Made by a program: the position numbers and the translations under genes
The notes under the pieces: model-generated
Told to the model about the DNA's origin: nothing
What the model saw: the letters and a program-made list of their open reading frames with translations, nothing else
Databases searched by the model: none
Source of the DNA: Planctomonas psychrotolerans
GTDB lineage: Bacteria; Actinomycetota; Actinomycetes; Actinomycetales; Microbacteriaceae
Direction of reading: 5' to 3'
DNA: 64,000 bases
Assembly (NCBI RefSeq): GCF_008642235.1
Contig: NZ_SJEV01000001.1
Coordinates: forward strand, 868,001 to 932,000
Shown: piece after piece, positions 26,302-37,015 of the stretch
Layout: every line of letters starts with the position of its first letter
Numbering within the stretch: the stretch's first letter is position 1

Positions 26302-27408
26302 TCAGGGCCGGTGTGACAGCGCGAGGGCGCGACCGGCCTCCTCCAGCCAGCGCAGCGGGTTCGCCAGCGCGGCGTCGAGGCCACCGGCCGCCTGCACGAG
26401 GGAGACAGCGGCGGCGAAGCCGTCGGTCGGTGCAGCGATGCTGCCCGCGACGAGCATCGCCCGACCACCCGCTGCGGCGCCGAGCTCCGCCACGTAGCTC
26501 GGCACCTTGCCCTCCGAGGACTGGGCGTCGAACCGGCCCTCCCCCGTGATCGCCACATCCGCCTCGGCGAGCACCTCCGGCAGGCCGAGCGCCTCCCCGA
26601 CCGCGGCCGCACCCGGCGCCATGGCGGCGCCCCAGGCGAGGAGTCCGAAGCCCGTTCCCCCCGCCGCACCGGTGCCGGGCGCAACAGGATCCGCGCGCAG
26701 CTGACGGGCCAGCACTGCCAGTCCCGCCTCCAGTTCGGCGACCGTGTCCGGGTCTGCGCCCTTCTGCGGGCCGAAGACCGCTGCGGCACCGCTCGGACCG
26801 AGTAGTGGGCTGATGACGTCGCTGAGGATGCGCACCCCGCCACGGGGAAGCGCCCGGAGCCGGGACGTGTCCACCCGGCGGAGCGAAGCGAGGCCGCGCC
26901 CGCCCGACGCGATCGGATGCTCGTCCGCGTCGAGGAACCGTGCGCCGAGCGCCGAGAGAGCACCGACCCCGCCGTCGGTGGACGAGCTGCCGCCGATGGC
27001 GAGGAGCAGGCGCCGCACTCCGGTGTCGAGGGCGTGCGCGATCGCCTCGCCGAATCCCTCGGTGTGCGCGTCGAGCGGGCGCAGCGGGTCGAGCAGGGTG
27101 ATGCCGCTGGTCGACGCGAGCTCGACCACGCCCGTGCCGTCGGGTAGCGCCAGCCAGCTCGAGTCGACCGGCCGGTCGTCCGGCCCGGTGACGCGCACCG
27201 GCACCCGCACCGAGCCGGGAACGGCGAGCTCGAAGGCGTCGAGCGTGCCCTCCCCGCCGTCCGCCATGGGCATGAGTCGGAGGAGGTCCTGCGGCCGTAC
27301 CGCGGCCCAGCCCCGGGCGATGGCACGCGCCACCTCGGTCGCTGCTGCACTGCCCTTGAACGAATCGGGGGCGAGAACCACTCGCTGGGGCACTTCGGCG
27401 CTGTCCAC
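26302..27408 (-). CDS. glycerate kinase
   Basis: A 368-residue glycerate 2-kinase of the GlxK/GckA type. It has the start-of-protein APDSFKGSAAATEVA, ADGGEGTLDAF, the LAIGGSSSTDGGVGALSALG active-site loop near residue 140 and ITGEGRFDAQSSEGKVP near 290, all hallmark motifs. GTG at 27408 is preferred; GGGA lies a few bases before it, and the longer upstream frame is antisense-like. The enzyme makes phosphoglycerate from D-glycerate in glyoxylate or sugar-acid catabolism. It is not clearly co-transcribed with its neighbours. Confidence 0.92.
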   Translation of the reverse strand: MDSAEVPQRVVLAPDSFKGSAAATEVARAIARGWAAVRPQDLLRLMPMADGGEGTLDAFELAVPGSVRVPVRVTGPDDRPVDSSWLALPDGTGVVELASTSGITLLDPLRPLDAHTEGFGEAIAHALDTGVRRLLLAIGGSSSTDGGVGALSALGARFLDADEHPIASGGRGLASLRRVDTSRLRALPRGGVRILSDVISPLLGPSGAAAVFGPQKGADPDTVAELEAGLAVLARQLRADPVAPGTGAAGGTGFGLLAWGAAMAPGAAAVGEALGLPEVLAEADVAITGEGRFDAQSSEGKVPSYVAELGAAAGGRAMLVAGSIAAPTDGFAAAVSLVQAAGGLDAALANPLRWLEEAGRALALSHRP

Positions 27409-27452
27409 GATCCCAGCGTGGCAGACGCGCTCCGCGGCCGCGAACCGATTCG

Positions 27453-27965
27453 TCAGCCGAGGGCGCGCTCCGCCAGACCGCGAACGTACGACGCCTGCCC
27501 GGCGTGCTGCAGGTCGTCGGAAAGGATGCTGATGAGGCGCACTGCGAGCGTCACCGGCGGATCCCATGCCCGGTCGACCACCGCGTCGAAGTCCTCGTCG
27601 CGAAGCCCGGACAGATAGCGCATGGTGCGCTCGTGCACCGCGTCGTAATACCCGGCGAGGAGTTCGGCATCCGGCCGCACGGCCGCCACCTCGTCGGGGT
27701 CCTGTCCGTAGCCGGTGGCGTCCCGGTCGAACGGCAGCGCGAACCGGTCGACCCACGCCTCGGAGATCCATACCTCGTCCTCGCCCACGAGTTCGGCGAT
27801 GTGGTTGTCCTGCACACGGCTGAGGTGCCAGATCAGCCAGGCGACGGTGTTCGCCTCGGCATCGGGACGAAAGCCGAGCACATCCGGCGACGCCTGCGAG
27901 GTCACGCCTCGCACGACGTCCCGGATGCGCTCGAAACCATCACCGAGCAGGTCGACGGATCTCAC
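27453..27965 (-). CDS. DinB/DUF664-type mycothiol transferase-like protein
   Basis: A 170-residue four-helix protein of the DinB superfamily. Metal-ligand histidines are visible in WLIWHLSRVQDNHIAEL (near residue 52) and ILSDDLQHAGQASYVRGL (near 158), the typical three-His pattern of mycothiol-dependent enzymes. The GTG start shares its first G with the TAG stop of the membrane protein gene upstream, so translation is coupled. The thiol-transfer substrate is unknown. Confidence 0.85.
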   Translation of the reverse strand: MRSVDLLGDGFERIRDVVRGVTSQASPDVLGFRPDAEANTVAWLIWHLSRVQDNHIAELVGEDEVWISEAWVDRFALPFDRDATGYGQDPDEVAAVRPDAELLAGYYDAVHERTMRYLSGLRDEDFDAVVDRAWDPPVTLAVRLISILSDDLQHAGQASYVRGLAERALG

Positions 27966-28525
27966 TAGCCGCGCGAGAGCCAGCCGAGCTTGGAGTTCTG
28001 CAACCAGCCGGCAACCGGTCGCTGCTGCTCGCCCTGCTGTGCGGCGAGAATGACCATGCCCAGGGTGAACAGCGGGATGAGCCACTGCAGAACCTTCTGC
28101 TGCTTCTGCGCGCTGGCCAGCGACTTCGACGAGGTGGCCGACGGCTCGGTGACTCCCGACCCGCCCTCGTCGGCGTGCTCCGCCATCTTCTTGCCCACGA
28201 GGCCCGAGTAGAACGACGTGGCGATGGCCGCACCGGTGAGCGCGAGTTTGACGTTCGTGTTCGTGCGGCTTTCGGGCTGGTTCTTCAGGCGCTCCTTGTT
28301 GCCGAGGATGAGACCGATGCCGCCGATGCCATGGATCACCATCGCGCCGAGCTGCACCGGTGCCCACTTGGCCCAGCCGATCGACGAGAGGCGCAGGCGC
28401 TCCTTCGGGTCGCGGGCCGCGGCGGTGCCGCCGTTCAGGCCCACGGCTCCCATCAGGGACCCACCGAACCAGGCGGCCAAACCGACGTCGTGCATGCTGC
28501 GGACGAGCGTATTGCGTTGTGACAC
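27965..28525 (-). CDS. conserved membrane protein of unknown function
   Basis: A 186-residue protein with membrane segments around residues 12-30, 55-75, 95-115 and 150-168, a GGSLMGAVGLNGG turn, and a polar Ser/Ala loop before the last helix. GTG at 28525 has AAGGAG eight bases ahead, stronger than the upstream in-frame candidate at 28564. It ends coupled to the DinB-type gene. I recognise it as a hypothetical membrane protein seen in actinobacteria, without a known role. Confidence 0.78.
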   Translation of the reverse strand: MSQRNTLVRSMHDVGLAAWFGGSLMGAVGLNGGTAAARDPKERLRLSSIGWAKWAPVQLGAMVIHGIGGIGLILGNKERLKNQPESRTNTNVKLALTGAAIATSFYSGLVGKKMAEHADEGGSGVTEPSATSSKSLASAQKQQKVLQWLIPLFTLGMVILAAQQGEQQRPVAGWLQNSKLGWLSRG

Positions 28526-28668
28526 GGTGTACTCCTTCTGTGTCCGGGCGAGACGATCCCGCACCGGGGTCGTACTGGGGCGGCGTGCTCGCTCGGAGGG
28601 TTCGGTCCGAGAGTGCGATCACGCCGTGTTCGGGGTGGCGTTCCTCAACGCCGTCGCTGCACCGGAAC

Positions 28669-28839
28669 TCAGGCGGGTCCGCCGGAGGCGGTGTCCTCTT
28701 CGGTCTCGGCGTCGTCGTTGTCCATCTGGGAGCCGGTAGACGAGGGCTCGAGGTCGTCGTCCTCGTCGATCGCGTCCGATCCGACGGCGTCCTCTTCCTC
28801 GATGTCGTTTCCGCCCACCAGGTCCTCATTGTTCGTCAT
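28669..28839 (-). CDS. small highly acidic protein
   Basis: A 56-residue peptide, MTNNEDLVGGNDIEEEDAVG onward, almost half Asp/Glu, with no hydrophobic core, so probably disordered. The ATG at 28839 has only a weak pyrimidine-rich upstream region, which lowers confidence, but codon use follows the coding pattern. Function unknown; small acidic proteins of this style are common in actinobacteria. Confidence 0.5.
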   Translation of the reverse strand: MTNNEDLVGGNDIEEEDAVGSDAIDEDDDLEPSSTGSQMDNDDAETEEDTASGGPA

Positions 28840-28944
28840 GGGGGAAACGTACGCTTCGCATCGTGCGCTGCACAGAGGCTTGCGCTCGGTGTTCATCAGG
28901 GAGTCGCCCGTTCGATGGGAACCCGTCGAGAGCCGCGCACGCGA

Positions 28945-28973
28945 AACGCCCCGGCCGAAAGGGCCGGGGCGTT
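28945..28973 (-). terminator. terminator of the arabinose operon
   Basis: A 12-base stem AACGCCCCGGCC / GGCCGGGGCGTT with a five-base loop, 22 bases past the stop of the permease gene; on the minus strand it is followed by TTTCGCG. Confidence 0.8.
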
Positions 28974-28994
28974 CCGTTGCGATGGGTGCGGGTG

Positions 28995-30188
28995 TCAGCG
29001 CGCCGCGCTCGAGGAGCGACGCTTGTTGTAGACGTCGAACGCCACCGCGAGCAGCAGCACCAGGCCCTTGATGAACTGCTGGTAGTCCGTGCTCACCCCG
29101 AGCAGGGACATGCCGTTGTTCAGCACGCCGACGATGAGTCCACCCGTGATGGCGCCGACCACCGTGCCGATACCACCGGTGACCGCAGCGCCACCGATGA
29201 ACGAGGCCGCGATGGCGTCGAGCTCGAACAGGTTTCCTGCGCCCGGACCGGCCGAGTTGAGACGACCGGTGAACACGATGCCGGCGAGTGCGGCGAGCAC
29301 GCCGATGTTCACGAACAGGTAGAAGTCCACGCGCTTGGTGTTGATGCCGGACAGCTGAGCGGCGTGCAGGTTGCCGCCGCGAGCGTAGATGTGGCGACCG
29401 AAGACGCTGTTGCTCATCACCGCGCTGTAGACCACCACGAGCACGCCGAGCACCACGAGCACGATCGGCGTTCCGCGGGTCTGCGACAGCAGGTAGGTGA
29501 CGCCGAGCACGAGGACGGCGGTGAACAGCAGCTTCGTCAGGAACCACGCGAACGGCTCGTCCTCGAGGTCGAGCTTCACCCGCGCGCGCCGTCCGCGCAC
29601 CTGCTGGAGCACGAGCATGATGGTCGCGAGCACACCGAGACCGACGGTGATCCACTCGTACGGCGCCACGGAGGCGGGGAACACCGACGGGAAGAGCGTG
29701 CCGCTACCGAGCTGGCGGTACTCGTTGGGGAACGGGGTGATCTGCTGGTTGCCGAGCACGATCTGGGTGAGACCGCGGAATATCAGCATGCCCGCGAGCG
29801 TCACGATGAACGCCGGAATGCCGATATAGGCCACCCAGAATCCCTGCCACGCCCCGACCAGCGCTCCGATGACGAGTCCGGCGAGGATGGCGACCCACCA
29901 GGGCTGACCCCAGTCGACCGCGATCACGCCGGTCATCGCTCCCACGAACGCCGCCACGGATCCCACCGACAGGTCGATGTGCCCGGCGATGATGATCATC
30001 ACCATGCCGATGGCGAGGATCAGGATGTAGCTGTTCTGCACGATGATGTTCGACACGTTCGCCGGGCGGAGCAGGGCACCGTCGGTCAGGATCTGGAAGA
30101 GCACCACGATGACGAGAAGTGCGACGAAGATGCCGATCTGGCGCAGCTGGCTCGCCAGGAACCCCCCGACGTCTTTGATTGAGGCCAT
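28995..30188 (-). CDS. pentose ABC transporter permease, XylH/MmsB/AraH-type
   Basis: A 397-residue permease with about ten membrane segments (BPD_transp_2 family). SYILILAIGMVMIIIAGHIDLSVGS is the family signature, followed by GIPAFIVTLAGMLIFRGL and, near the end, GAAVTGGIGTVVGAITGGL. It is the last gene of the arabinose operon, five bases after the ATPase gene. The segment pattern and the two-domain ATPase partner indicate a monosaccharide importer, probably for arabinose and/or xylose. Confidence 0.92.
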   Translation of the reverse strand: MASIKDVGGFLASQLRQIGIFVALLVIVVLFQILTDGALLRPANVSNIIVQNSYILILAIGMVMIIIAGHIDLSVGSVAAFVGAMTGVIAVDWGQPWWVAILAGLVIGALVGAWQGFWVAYIGIPAFIVTLAGMLIFRGLTQIVLGNQQITPFPNEYRQLGSGTLFPSVFPASVAPYEWITVGLGVLATIMLVLQQVRGRRARVKLDLEDEPFAWFLTKLLFTAVLVLGVTYLLSQTRGTPIVLVVLGVLVVVYSAVMSNSVFGRHIYARGGNLHAAQLSGINTKRVDFYLFVNIGVLAALAGIVFTGRLNSAGPGAGNLFELDAIAASFIGGAAVTGGIGTVVGAITGGLIVGVLNNGMSLLGVSTDYQQFIKGLVLLLAVAFDVYNKRRSSSAAR

Positions 30189-30193
30189 GCGAG

Positions 30194-31723
<1,530 letters not shown>

Positions 31724-31761
31724 GAACTGCCTCACTTTTCGTTCAGTGTGTTGATGGGAAT

Positions 31762-31793
31762 CGGTCCGGCGGGAGTCGCCTCCCGCCGGACCG
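31762..31793 (-). promoter_or_regulatory. intercistronic hairpin between binding protein and ATPase genes
   Basis: A 14-base perfect stem (CGGTCCGGCGGGAG and complement) with a TCGC loop, 15 bases after the binding-protein stop. Such hairpins protect the upstream mRNA from 3' decay or partly terminate, giving excess binding protein over membrane subunits. Confidence 0.7.
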
Positions 31794-31807
31794 GTCGTGC
31801 GGAGGTG

Positions 31808-32926
31808 TTACTGGAGCTCTTCAGCGGTGTAGTACCCGCTGTCGACCAGGACCTCTTCGTAGTTGTCCACCGTGACGATCGTCGACTCGAGCAGGTACGA
31901 GGGCACGACCTTCACGCCGTTGTCGTACGTCTCCTCGTCGTTCACCTCGGGCTCCTCGCCGTTCAGCAGGTCGTCCACCATGGTGACCGCGCGCTCGCCG
32001 AGCTCGCGGGTGTCCTTGAAGATGGTCGAGTACTGCTCGCCGGCGATGATCGACTTCACGGAGCCGACCTCGGCGTCCTGACCGGTGATGACCGGCAGGT
32101 CGTCGGCGGAGTATCCGCCGGAGGTCAGCGCCGAGATGATGCCGATCGAGAGGCCGTCGTAGGGCGAGAGCACGCCGTCGAGACGGGCGCCGCCACCGAC
32201 GGTGATGAGGTTCTCCATGCGGGCCTGCGCCGTGGCTGGGAGCCAGCGCAGAATAGCCGCCTGCTCGAAGTCGGTCTGGCCGCTCGGAACGACGAGCACA
32301 CCACTGTCGAGGTAGGGCTGCAGGGTGTCGATCGCGCCGTCCCAGAAGAAGTTGGCGTTGTTGTCGTCGGGGCTACCGGCGAACAGCTCGACGTTGAACG
32401 GGCCGGCCTCGCCGGTCTCGTTGCCCTCGGCGTCGACCACGCCGAGACCCTGGAGCAGCGAGGTCGCCTGCTGCACGCCCACCTGGTAGTTGTCGAACGT
32501 CGTGTAGTAGTCGACGTTCTCCGTGCCGTTGATGAGGCGGTCGTAGGCGATCACCGGGATGCCGGCGTCCGCGGCGGACTGCAGCACGTCGGTGAGCGTC
32601 GTTCCGTCGATCGAGGCGACGATCAGGGCGTTGACGCCCGTGGAGATCATGTTCTCGATCTGGGAGATCTGCGTGGGGATGTCGTCGTTGGCGTACTGCA
32701 GGTCGACGTTGTAGCCGAGCTCCTCGAGCGAGGCCTCGACGTTCTCACCATCGGCGATCCAGCGCTCCGACTGCTGCGTCGGCATCGCGACGCCGACGGT
32801 CAGGTCCTCGGGGGCGGCATCCTCGACGGCTTCCTGGCCGCCGCCGCGGCCACCGCCGGAGCAGGCGGTGAGCGACAATGCGAGGCTCGCGGCTGCGATG
32901 CCGGCGAACACCTTTCGTGAATTCAC
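31808..32926 (-). CDS. pentose-binding protein of ABC transporter, ChvE/XylF-like
   Basis: A 372-residue secreted or lipid-anchored sugar-binding protein. GTG at 32926 (VNSRKVFAG) follows AAAGGA; the hydrophobic [13 protein letters not shown] contains a lipobox with Cys at about residue 21. [41 protein letters not shown] and VIAYDRLI are type-1 periplasmic-binding landmarks, and the C-terminus [11 protein letters not shown] is typical of ChvE-type multiple-sugar binders. It is encoded between araA and the ATPase. Ligand likely L-arabinose or D-xylose. Confidence 0.92.
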   Translation of the reverse strand: MNSRKVFAGIAAASLALSLTACSGGGRGGGQEAVEDAAPEDLTVGVAMPTQQSERWIADGENVEASLEELGYNVDLQYANDDIPTQISQIENMISTGVNALIVASIDGTTLTDVLQSAADAGIPVIAYDRLINGTENVDYYTTFDNYQVGVQQATSLLQGLGVVDAEGNETGEAGPFNVELFAGSPDDNNANFFWDGAIDTLQPYLDSGVLVVPSGQTDFEQAAILRWLPATAQARMENLITVGGGARLDGVLSPYDGLSIGIISALTSGGYSADDLPVITGQDAEVGSVKSIIAGEQYSTIFKDTRELGERAVTMVDDLLNGEEPEVNDEETYDNGVKVVPSYLLESTIVTVDNYEEVLVDSGYYTAEELQ

Positions 32927-33049
32927 TGTGTTTCCTTTCGTCGTGCTGCTGGACTGACTGTGGAGCAAAGGGTGCTCGAGGTTCCGGCCGCGTCCATGGC
33001 CGAACCTGGGTTCCCGCCGATCGTTCGGGTGATCGACAAGTCGGTGGGT

Positions 33050-34570
33050 CTAGAAGCCCTGCGCCAGGCGGTAGTACGCCTGATTCCAGCGCACCTCCTT
33101 GGAGAACTCCTTGAGGGTGGTGCTCTCGTCGATGACCAGCAGCTCGGTGCGGGCGATCTCGGCGAAGTCCTCGAACACCTCCGCGCCGATCTGCGTGCTC
33201 ATCACCGTGTGGTGGGCGGCACCGGCGATCAGCCAGGCCGCGGCCGAGGTCGCGAAGTCGGGCGCGGGCTTCCACACCGCACGGGCGACGGGCAGGTTCG
33301 GCAGCGGCTCATCGAGCGGCACGACCTCGACCACGTTCGCGGTGAGGCGGAAGCGGTCGCGCATGTCGGAGAGTGCCACGACGATGCCGGGGCCGGGGTC
33401 GGTGTCGAAGACGAGACGCACGGGGTCCTCGCGGCCGCCGATGCCGAGCGGGTGCACCTCGAGGGTCGGCCTCGAGGTCGTGAGGCTCGGGCACACTTCG
33501 AGCATGTGCGCACCGAGGATCTTCTCCTCGCCCGGGGTGAGGTGGTAGGTGTAGTCCTCCATCAGCGAGGCGCCGCCGGGGAGGCCCGCGCCCATGACCT
33601 TCGCCGCCCGGATGAGCACGGCCGTCTTCCAGTCGCCCTCGGCGCCGAAGCCGTACCCCTCGGCCATGAGCCGCTGCACAGCGAGTCCGGGCAGCTGGCG
33701 GAGCCCGCCGAGGTCTTCGAAGCTCGTGGTGAACGCGCCGAAGCCGCCCTCCTCGAGGAAGGAACGCAGCCCGATCTCGATCTTCGCGCCGTAGCGGAGC
33801 GAGTCGTGCCGCACGGCGCCGCGCTGCAGTTCAGGGGCGATGTCGTACAGGCGCTCGTACTCGTCGATCAGGGCGTCGACCTCGGCGTCGGTCGCGGCAT
33901 CGACCCGCTCGACCAGGTCGTTGACGCCCCAGGTGTTGACGGAGACGCCGAACCGCAGCTCGGCCTCGGTCTTGTCCCCCTCGGTGACGGCGACGTAGCG
34001 CATGTTGTCACCGAACCGGGCGATCTTGAGCTCGTGCGTGGCGGCCCAGCCCGCGGCGGCACGCGTCCAGGCGCCGATCTTCGCGGTCACGTCGGGGTTG
34101 GAGACGTGGCCCACCACGGTCTTGCGGGCGACTCCGAGACGCGACTGGATGTAGCCGAACTCCCGGTCGCCGTGCGCCGCCTGGTTGAGGTTCATGAAGT
34201 CGAAGTCGATCTCCGACCACGGCAGGGCCACGTTGGCCTGCGTGTGCAGGTGCAGGAAGGGCTTCGTGAGGGCGTCGAGGCCGGAGATCCACATCTTGGC
34301 CGGCGAGAAGGTGTGCATCCAGGCGATCAAGCCGATGGTGCTGTCGCTGGCGTTCGCCTCGAGGGCGAGTCGGCGGATGGAGTCGGAGTCCTTGAGTACC
34401 GGCTTCCAGACCACGCGCACGGGGATGTTGCTCGACTCCTCGAGCTGACGCACCACCTCCTGCGACTGCTCGGCGACCTGACGCAGGGTCTCCTCGCCGT
34501 AGAGGTTCTGGCTGCCGGTGACGAACCAGACCTCGTAGGAATCGAGGGACGTGACGAGGGGGGTGCTCAA
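33050..34570 (-). CDS. araA: L-arabinose isomerase
   Basis: A 506-residue cytoplasmic enzyme converting L-arabinose to L-ribulose. [15 protein letters not shown] at the start, [18 protein letters not shown] near residue 92, [34 protein letters not shown] near 305 (with the catalytic Glu) and MEDYTYHL are diagnostic. The start is TTG at 34570, supported by AAGGAG seven bases before and by overlap with the araD stop. The downstream gap of 123 bases contains a modest hairpin (32979-33007). Confidence 0.96.
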   Translation of the reverse strand: MSTPLVTSLDSYEVWFVTGSQNLYGEETLRQVAEQSQEVVRQLEESSNIPVRVVWKPVLKDSDSIRRLALEANASDSTIGLIAWMHTFSPAKMWISGLDALTKPFLHLHTQANVALPWSEIDFDFMNLNQAAHGDREFGYIQSRLGVARKTVVGHVSNPDVTAKIGAWTRAAAGWAATHELKIARFGDNMRYVAVTEGDKTEAELRFGVSVNTWGVNDLVERVDAATDAEVDALIDEYERLYDIAPELQRGAVRHDSLRYGAKIEIGLRSFLEEGGFGAFTTSFEDLGGLRQLPGLAVQRLMAEGYGFGAEGDWKTAVLIRAAKVMGAGLPGGASLMEDYTYHLTPGEEKILGAHMLEVCPSLTTSRPTLEVHPLGIGGREDPVRLVFDTDPGPGIVVALSDMRDRFRLTANVVEVVPLDEPLPNLPVARAVWKPAPDFATSAAAWLIAGAAHHTVMSTQIGAEVFEDFAEIARTELLVIDESTTLKEFSKEVRWNQAYYRLAQGF

Positions 34571-35277
34571 CGAAGTGCTCCTTGGGGTGCTTGTCCGTAG
34601 ACGTTCTGGTAGCGGTCGAACAGCGAGTCGATCGCCGCGGGGTCGATGGGCAGGGGGGTGCCGAGCTGGCGGGTGATGTGCACCGTGCGGGCGACGTCCT
34701 CGACCATGACGGCGGCCTTCACCGCGTCCTTCGCGTCCTTGCCGATGGTGAAGGGGCCGTGGTTCTGCATCAGCACGGCACGCGAGCGATGCCCGGTGAG
34801 CGTCTCGACGATGCCGCGACCGATCGAGTCGTCGCCGATGATGGCGAACGGGCCGATGGGGATCTCGCCGCCGAACTCGTCCGCCATGGCGGTGATCACG
34901 CACGGGATCGCCTCACCACGGGCGGCCCACGCGGTGGCGTAGGTGGAGTGCGTGTGCACCACTCCGCCCACGTCGGGCATGTTCCGGTACACGTAGGCGT
35001 GCGCGGCCGTGTCGCTGGAGGGCGAGCGGTCGGATCCCGGGGTGTCGGCGACGACGGTGCCGTCGAGGTTGCAGAGGATCATGTTCTCGGGGCCGAGGTC
35101 GTCGTACATCACGCCGCTCGGCTTGATGACGAAGAGGTCGGCACCGGGCACGCGGCCCGACACGTTCCCCCCGGTCCAGACGACGAGACCGTATCGGGTC
35201 AATTCACCGTGCAGGCGGGCGACGTCGGCGCGCACGCGCGCGATCGCCACCTCGGTCTCTGGGCTGTAGCTGCTCAC
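34567..35277 (-). CDS. araD: L-ribulose-5-phosphate 4-epimerase
   Basis: A 236-residue class II aldolase-family epimerase giving D-xylulose 5-phosphate. [12 protein letters not shown] and [11 protein letters not shown] are the phosphate site; [16 protein letters not shown] supplies two zinc histidines and QNHGPFTIG the third. GTG at 35277 has GGAAGG nine bases before it. It is the first gene of the araD-araA-importer operon. L-ribulokinase (araB), normally encoded with it, is missing from this window. Confidence 0.95.
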   Translation of the reverse strand: MSSYSPETEVAIARVRADVARLHGELTRYGLVVWTGGNVSGRVPGADLFVIKPSGVMYDDLGPENMILCNLDGTVVADTPGSDRSPSSDTAAHAYVYRNMPDVGGVVHTHSTYATAWAARGEAIPCVITAMADEFGGEIPIGPFAIIGDDSIGRGIVETLTGHRSRAVLMQNHGPFTIGKDAKDAVKAAVMVEDVARTVHITRQLGTPLPIDPAAIDSLFDRYQNVYGQAPQGALR

Positions 35278-35638
35278 TCGTTGGCCTTCCTTGTCGTGTC
35301 GTCGAATCGGCGCGTTCCGTCGTTCGATCCGCGGCCGGAGTGGTTCTGCGCGCACCGGGCGCGGGCGGCCGCGTCCGGTACCGTGCCTGCGGCGGGCCGG
35401 ATGCGGTGGGCCGGGGCGACGGGGACGTCGTTCGGTCGCGCGGTCAAGAGAGCGAAGGTCATGAGGCCGAGCTCGGCACGATGCGCGCGGCGGAGGTCGA
35501 CTCGCCCGGAGGACGCGACACGATCGACACCGAGAACGTGCGTCCTCCTCGTCGCCGGAGCTGGCGCGGCTGAACTCAACGGTGTCGACTCCCTCGTCAG
35601 AAATAGCTGCGGGTGGCGATCTTACGCTCACCGCACAG
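35278..35638. other. long untranslated leader of the araD operon
   Basis: About 360 bases between the likely transcription start and the araD GTG. Frames are Arg-rich and without ribosome sites, and no gene is supported on either strand. It may be a true 5' leader or the scar of a lost gene. Confidence 0.5.
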
Positions 35639-35656
35639 AATGTGAACGGTCACATT
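35639..35656. promoter_or_regulatory. AraR-type operator at the araD promoter
   Basis: AATGTGAACGGTCACATT is palindromic at 8 of 9 pairs around a central CG, and close to the operator upstream of the regulator gene (TGTGCACGTTCACA). It sits just after the probable -10 box on the minus strand, so binding would block transcription of the arabinose operon. Confidence 0.75.
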
Positions 35657-35665
35657 GGCTTAGTC

Positions 35666-35696
35666 ACTTTACCCCCGCATCCGCCGCGACTGTCAA
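35666..35696 (-). promoter_or_regulatory. promoter of the araD operon
   Basis: On the minus strand a consensus TTGACA (35691-35696) is followed after 19 bases by TAAAGT (35666-35671). The operator begins ten bases downstream. The spacing is slightly long, which may suit regulated expression. Confidence 0.6.
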
Positions 35697-35840
35697 GCGC
35701 GGATTATCTCGATCGGGTAACCGCGCCGATCCGCCCCGCAGCATCCGTCGCGGCACGCCTTCCTCACCCGCGGCAGGCGGAACTCCGCGTGCCGGGAGTG
35801 CGGGATACGTGCCGCGAGCGGCATGTAGTGGCGGGAGGGG

Positions 35841-36878
35841 TCAGCGGGAGGGGGCGGCCGTGGACTGGCGCACCACGAGTTCCGGCATCACGTTGCCGCG
35901 GTAGGCGCCGCCCCCGCCCCCGGCGCCGTGCATGCCGCCCAGGCCGTCGAGCAGCAGGGACATGCACCGCCGTCCGAGCTCGGCGAAGTCCTGGCGAACG
36001 GTCGTGAGCGGCGGCCAGAAGTGGGCCGCCTCGGGAATGTCGTCGAAACCCACCACACTGATGTCGCGCGGCACGTCGAGGCCGGCCTCTCGGATGGCGT
36101 GGATGAGACCCAGCGCCATCTGGTCGTTGGAGGAGAAGATCGCGGTGAAGTCCCGCAGTCGCAGCATCTCCCGGCCCACGTAGTAGCCGAACTCCGACGA
36201 CCAGTCGCCGAGGATCGGCGCCGTCGTCGGTACGTCCTGCGCCGACATCTCCTCGAGGAATCCGCGCATGCGCGCCTCCGCCTCGATCCAGTCCTGCGGG
36301 CCGGCCAGGTGGTAGATGTCGCGATGACCGAGCTCGATGAGGTGCCGGGTGGCGAGGCGCGCGCCGGCGATCTGATCCACCGACAGTTCGTGGTCGTCGA
36401 GGCGCCCGGTCGATTGCATGGTCACGAAGGGGATGTCGAGTGACAGCTCGGCGAGCGCGTCGAACACTCTCACCTGCGGCGCGATGATGACGAGCCCCTC
36501 CACGTCCTGCTCCATGAGGTGCGCGAGGGCCTCACGAATGGAGTCGGAGTCCTTCGCCAGGATGTTCGCGGTGAGCACGAGGTACCCGCCCTCGCGCGCC
36601 GCCTCCTCGATGGCCTGGATGCTCGACGCCGGGCCGTACTGGGCGCTGCGCGAGGTGAGAACGCCGATGGTGCGGGAGCGGCTCGTGACGAGCGCGCGGG
36701 CGGCGCGGTTCGGCCGGTACTGCAGTTCCTGCATCACGTCGAGCACCCGCTGACGGGTGGAGTCGCGCAGGCTCGGGTGCTCGTTGAGCACCCGCGACAC
36801 CGTCTGGTGGGACACCCCGGCGACGCGTGCCACGTCGCGAATGCTGGGTGCTCGACCCCTCGCTGACTCCGTCGACAC
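35841..36878 (-). CDS. araR: LacI family regulator, probable arabinose repressor
   Basis: A 345-residue LacI-type regulator. SIRDVARVAGVSHQTVSRVL is the recognition helix-turn-helix at about residues 12-31, with NRAARALVTSRSRTIGVL as the hinge and an effector domain containing HLIELGHRDIYHLAGPQDW and SVVGFDDIPEAAHFWPPLTTVRQD. A Gly-rich loop near residue 325 is unusual. GTG at 36878 is used. It lies directly upstream of the arabinose operon in the same direction, and both carry TGTG-N-ACGT-N-CACA-type operators, so it likely represses that operon and itself. The name is by context, not proof. Confidence 0.85.
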   Translation of the reverse strand: MSTESARGRAPSIRDVARVAGVSHQTVSRVLNEHPSLRDSTRQRVLDVMQELQYRPNRAARALVTSRSRTIGVLTSRSAQYGPASSIQAIEEAAREGGYLVLTANILAKDSDSIREALAHLMEQDVEGLVIIAPQVRVFDALAELSLDIPFVTMQSTGRLDDHELSVDQIAGARLATRHLIELGHRDIYHLAGPQDWIEAEARMRGFLEEMSAQDVPTTAPILGDWSSEFGYYVGREMLRLRDFTAIFSSNDQMALGLIHAIREAGLDVPRDISVVGFDDIPEAAHFWPPLTTVRQDFAELGRRCMSLLLDGLGGMHGAGGGGGAYRGNVMPELVVRQSTAAPSR

Positions 36879-36902
36879 GTCGATTTCCGCTCTTCTGCTG
36901 CG

Positions 36903-36916
36903 TGTGCACGTTCACA
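36903..36916. promoter_or_regulatory. AraR-type operator at the regulator gene
   Basis: TGTGCACGTTCACA pairs at 6 of 7 positions and lies 25 bases upstream of the regulator GTG, supporting autoregulation. A second inverted repeat, ATGGG and CCCAT ten bases apart around AACGTT, follows at 36916-36935. Confidence 0.65.
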
Positions 36917-37015
36917 TGGGGAACGTTGCTCCCATTATGCACGGGCGCCCCGACGCTCCCCCGGCCTCGGCCTCCACCCTCACCGGGTGCGGTGAGAGAT
37001 GAGGGCGGCGTGCGG

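Noticed and set aside
28863-30182. 439-codon plus-strand frame
   Set aside because: Antisense to the pentose permease; His/Glu/Asp-biased mirror of a membrane protein gene.
35340-35580. Arg-rich frames upstream of araD as a decayed araB gene
   Set aside because: No FGGY kinase motif could be recognised on either strand, so a remnant cannot be claimed.
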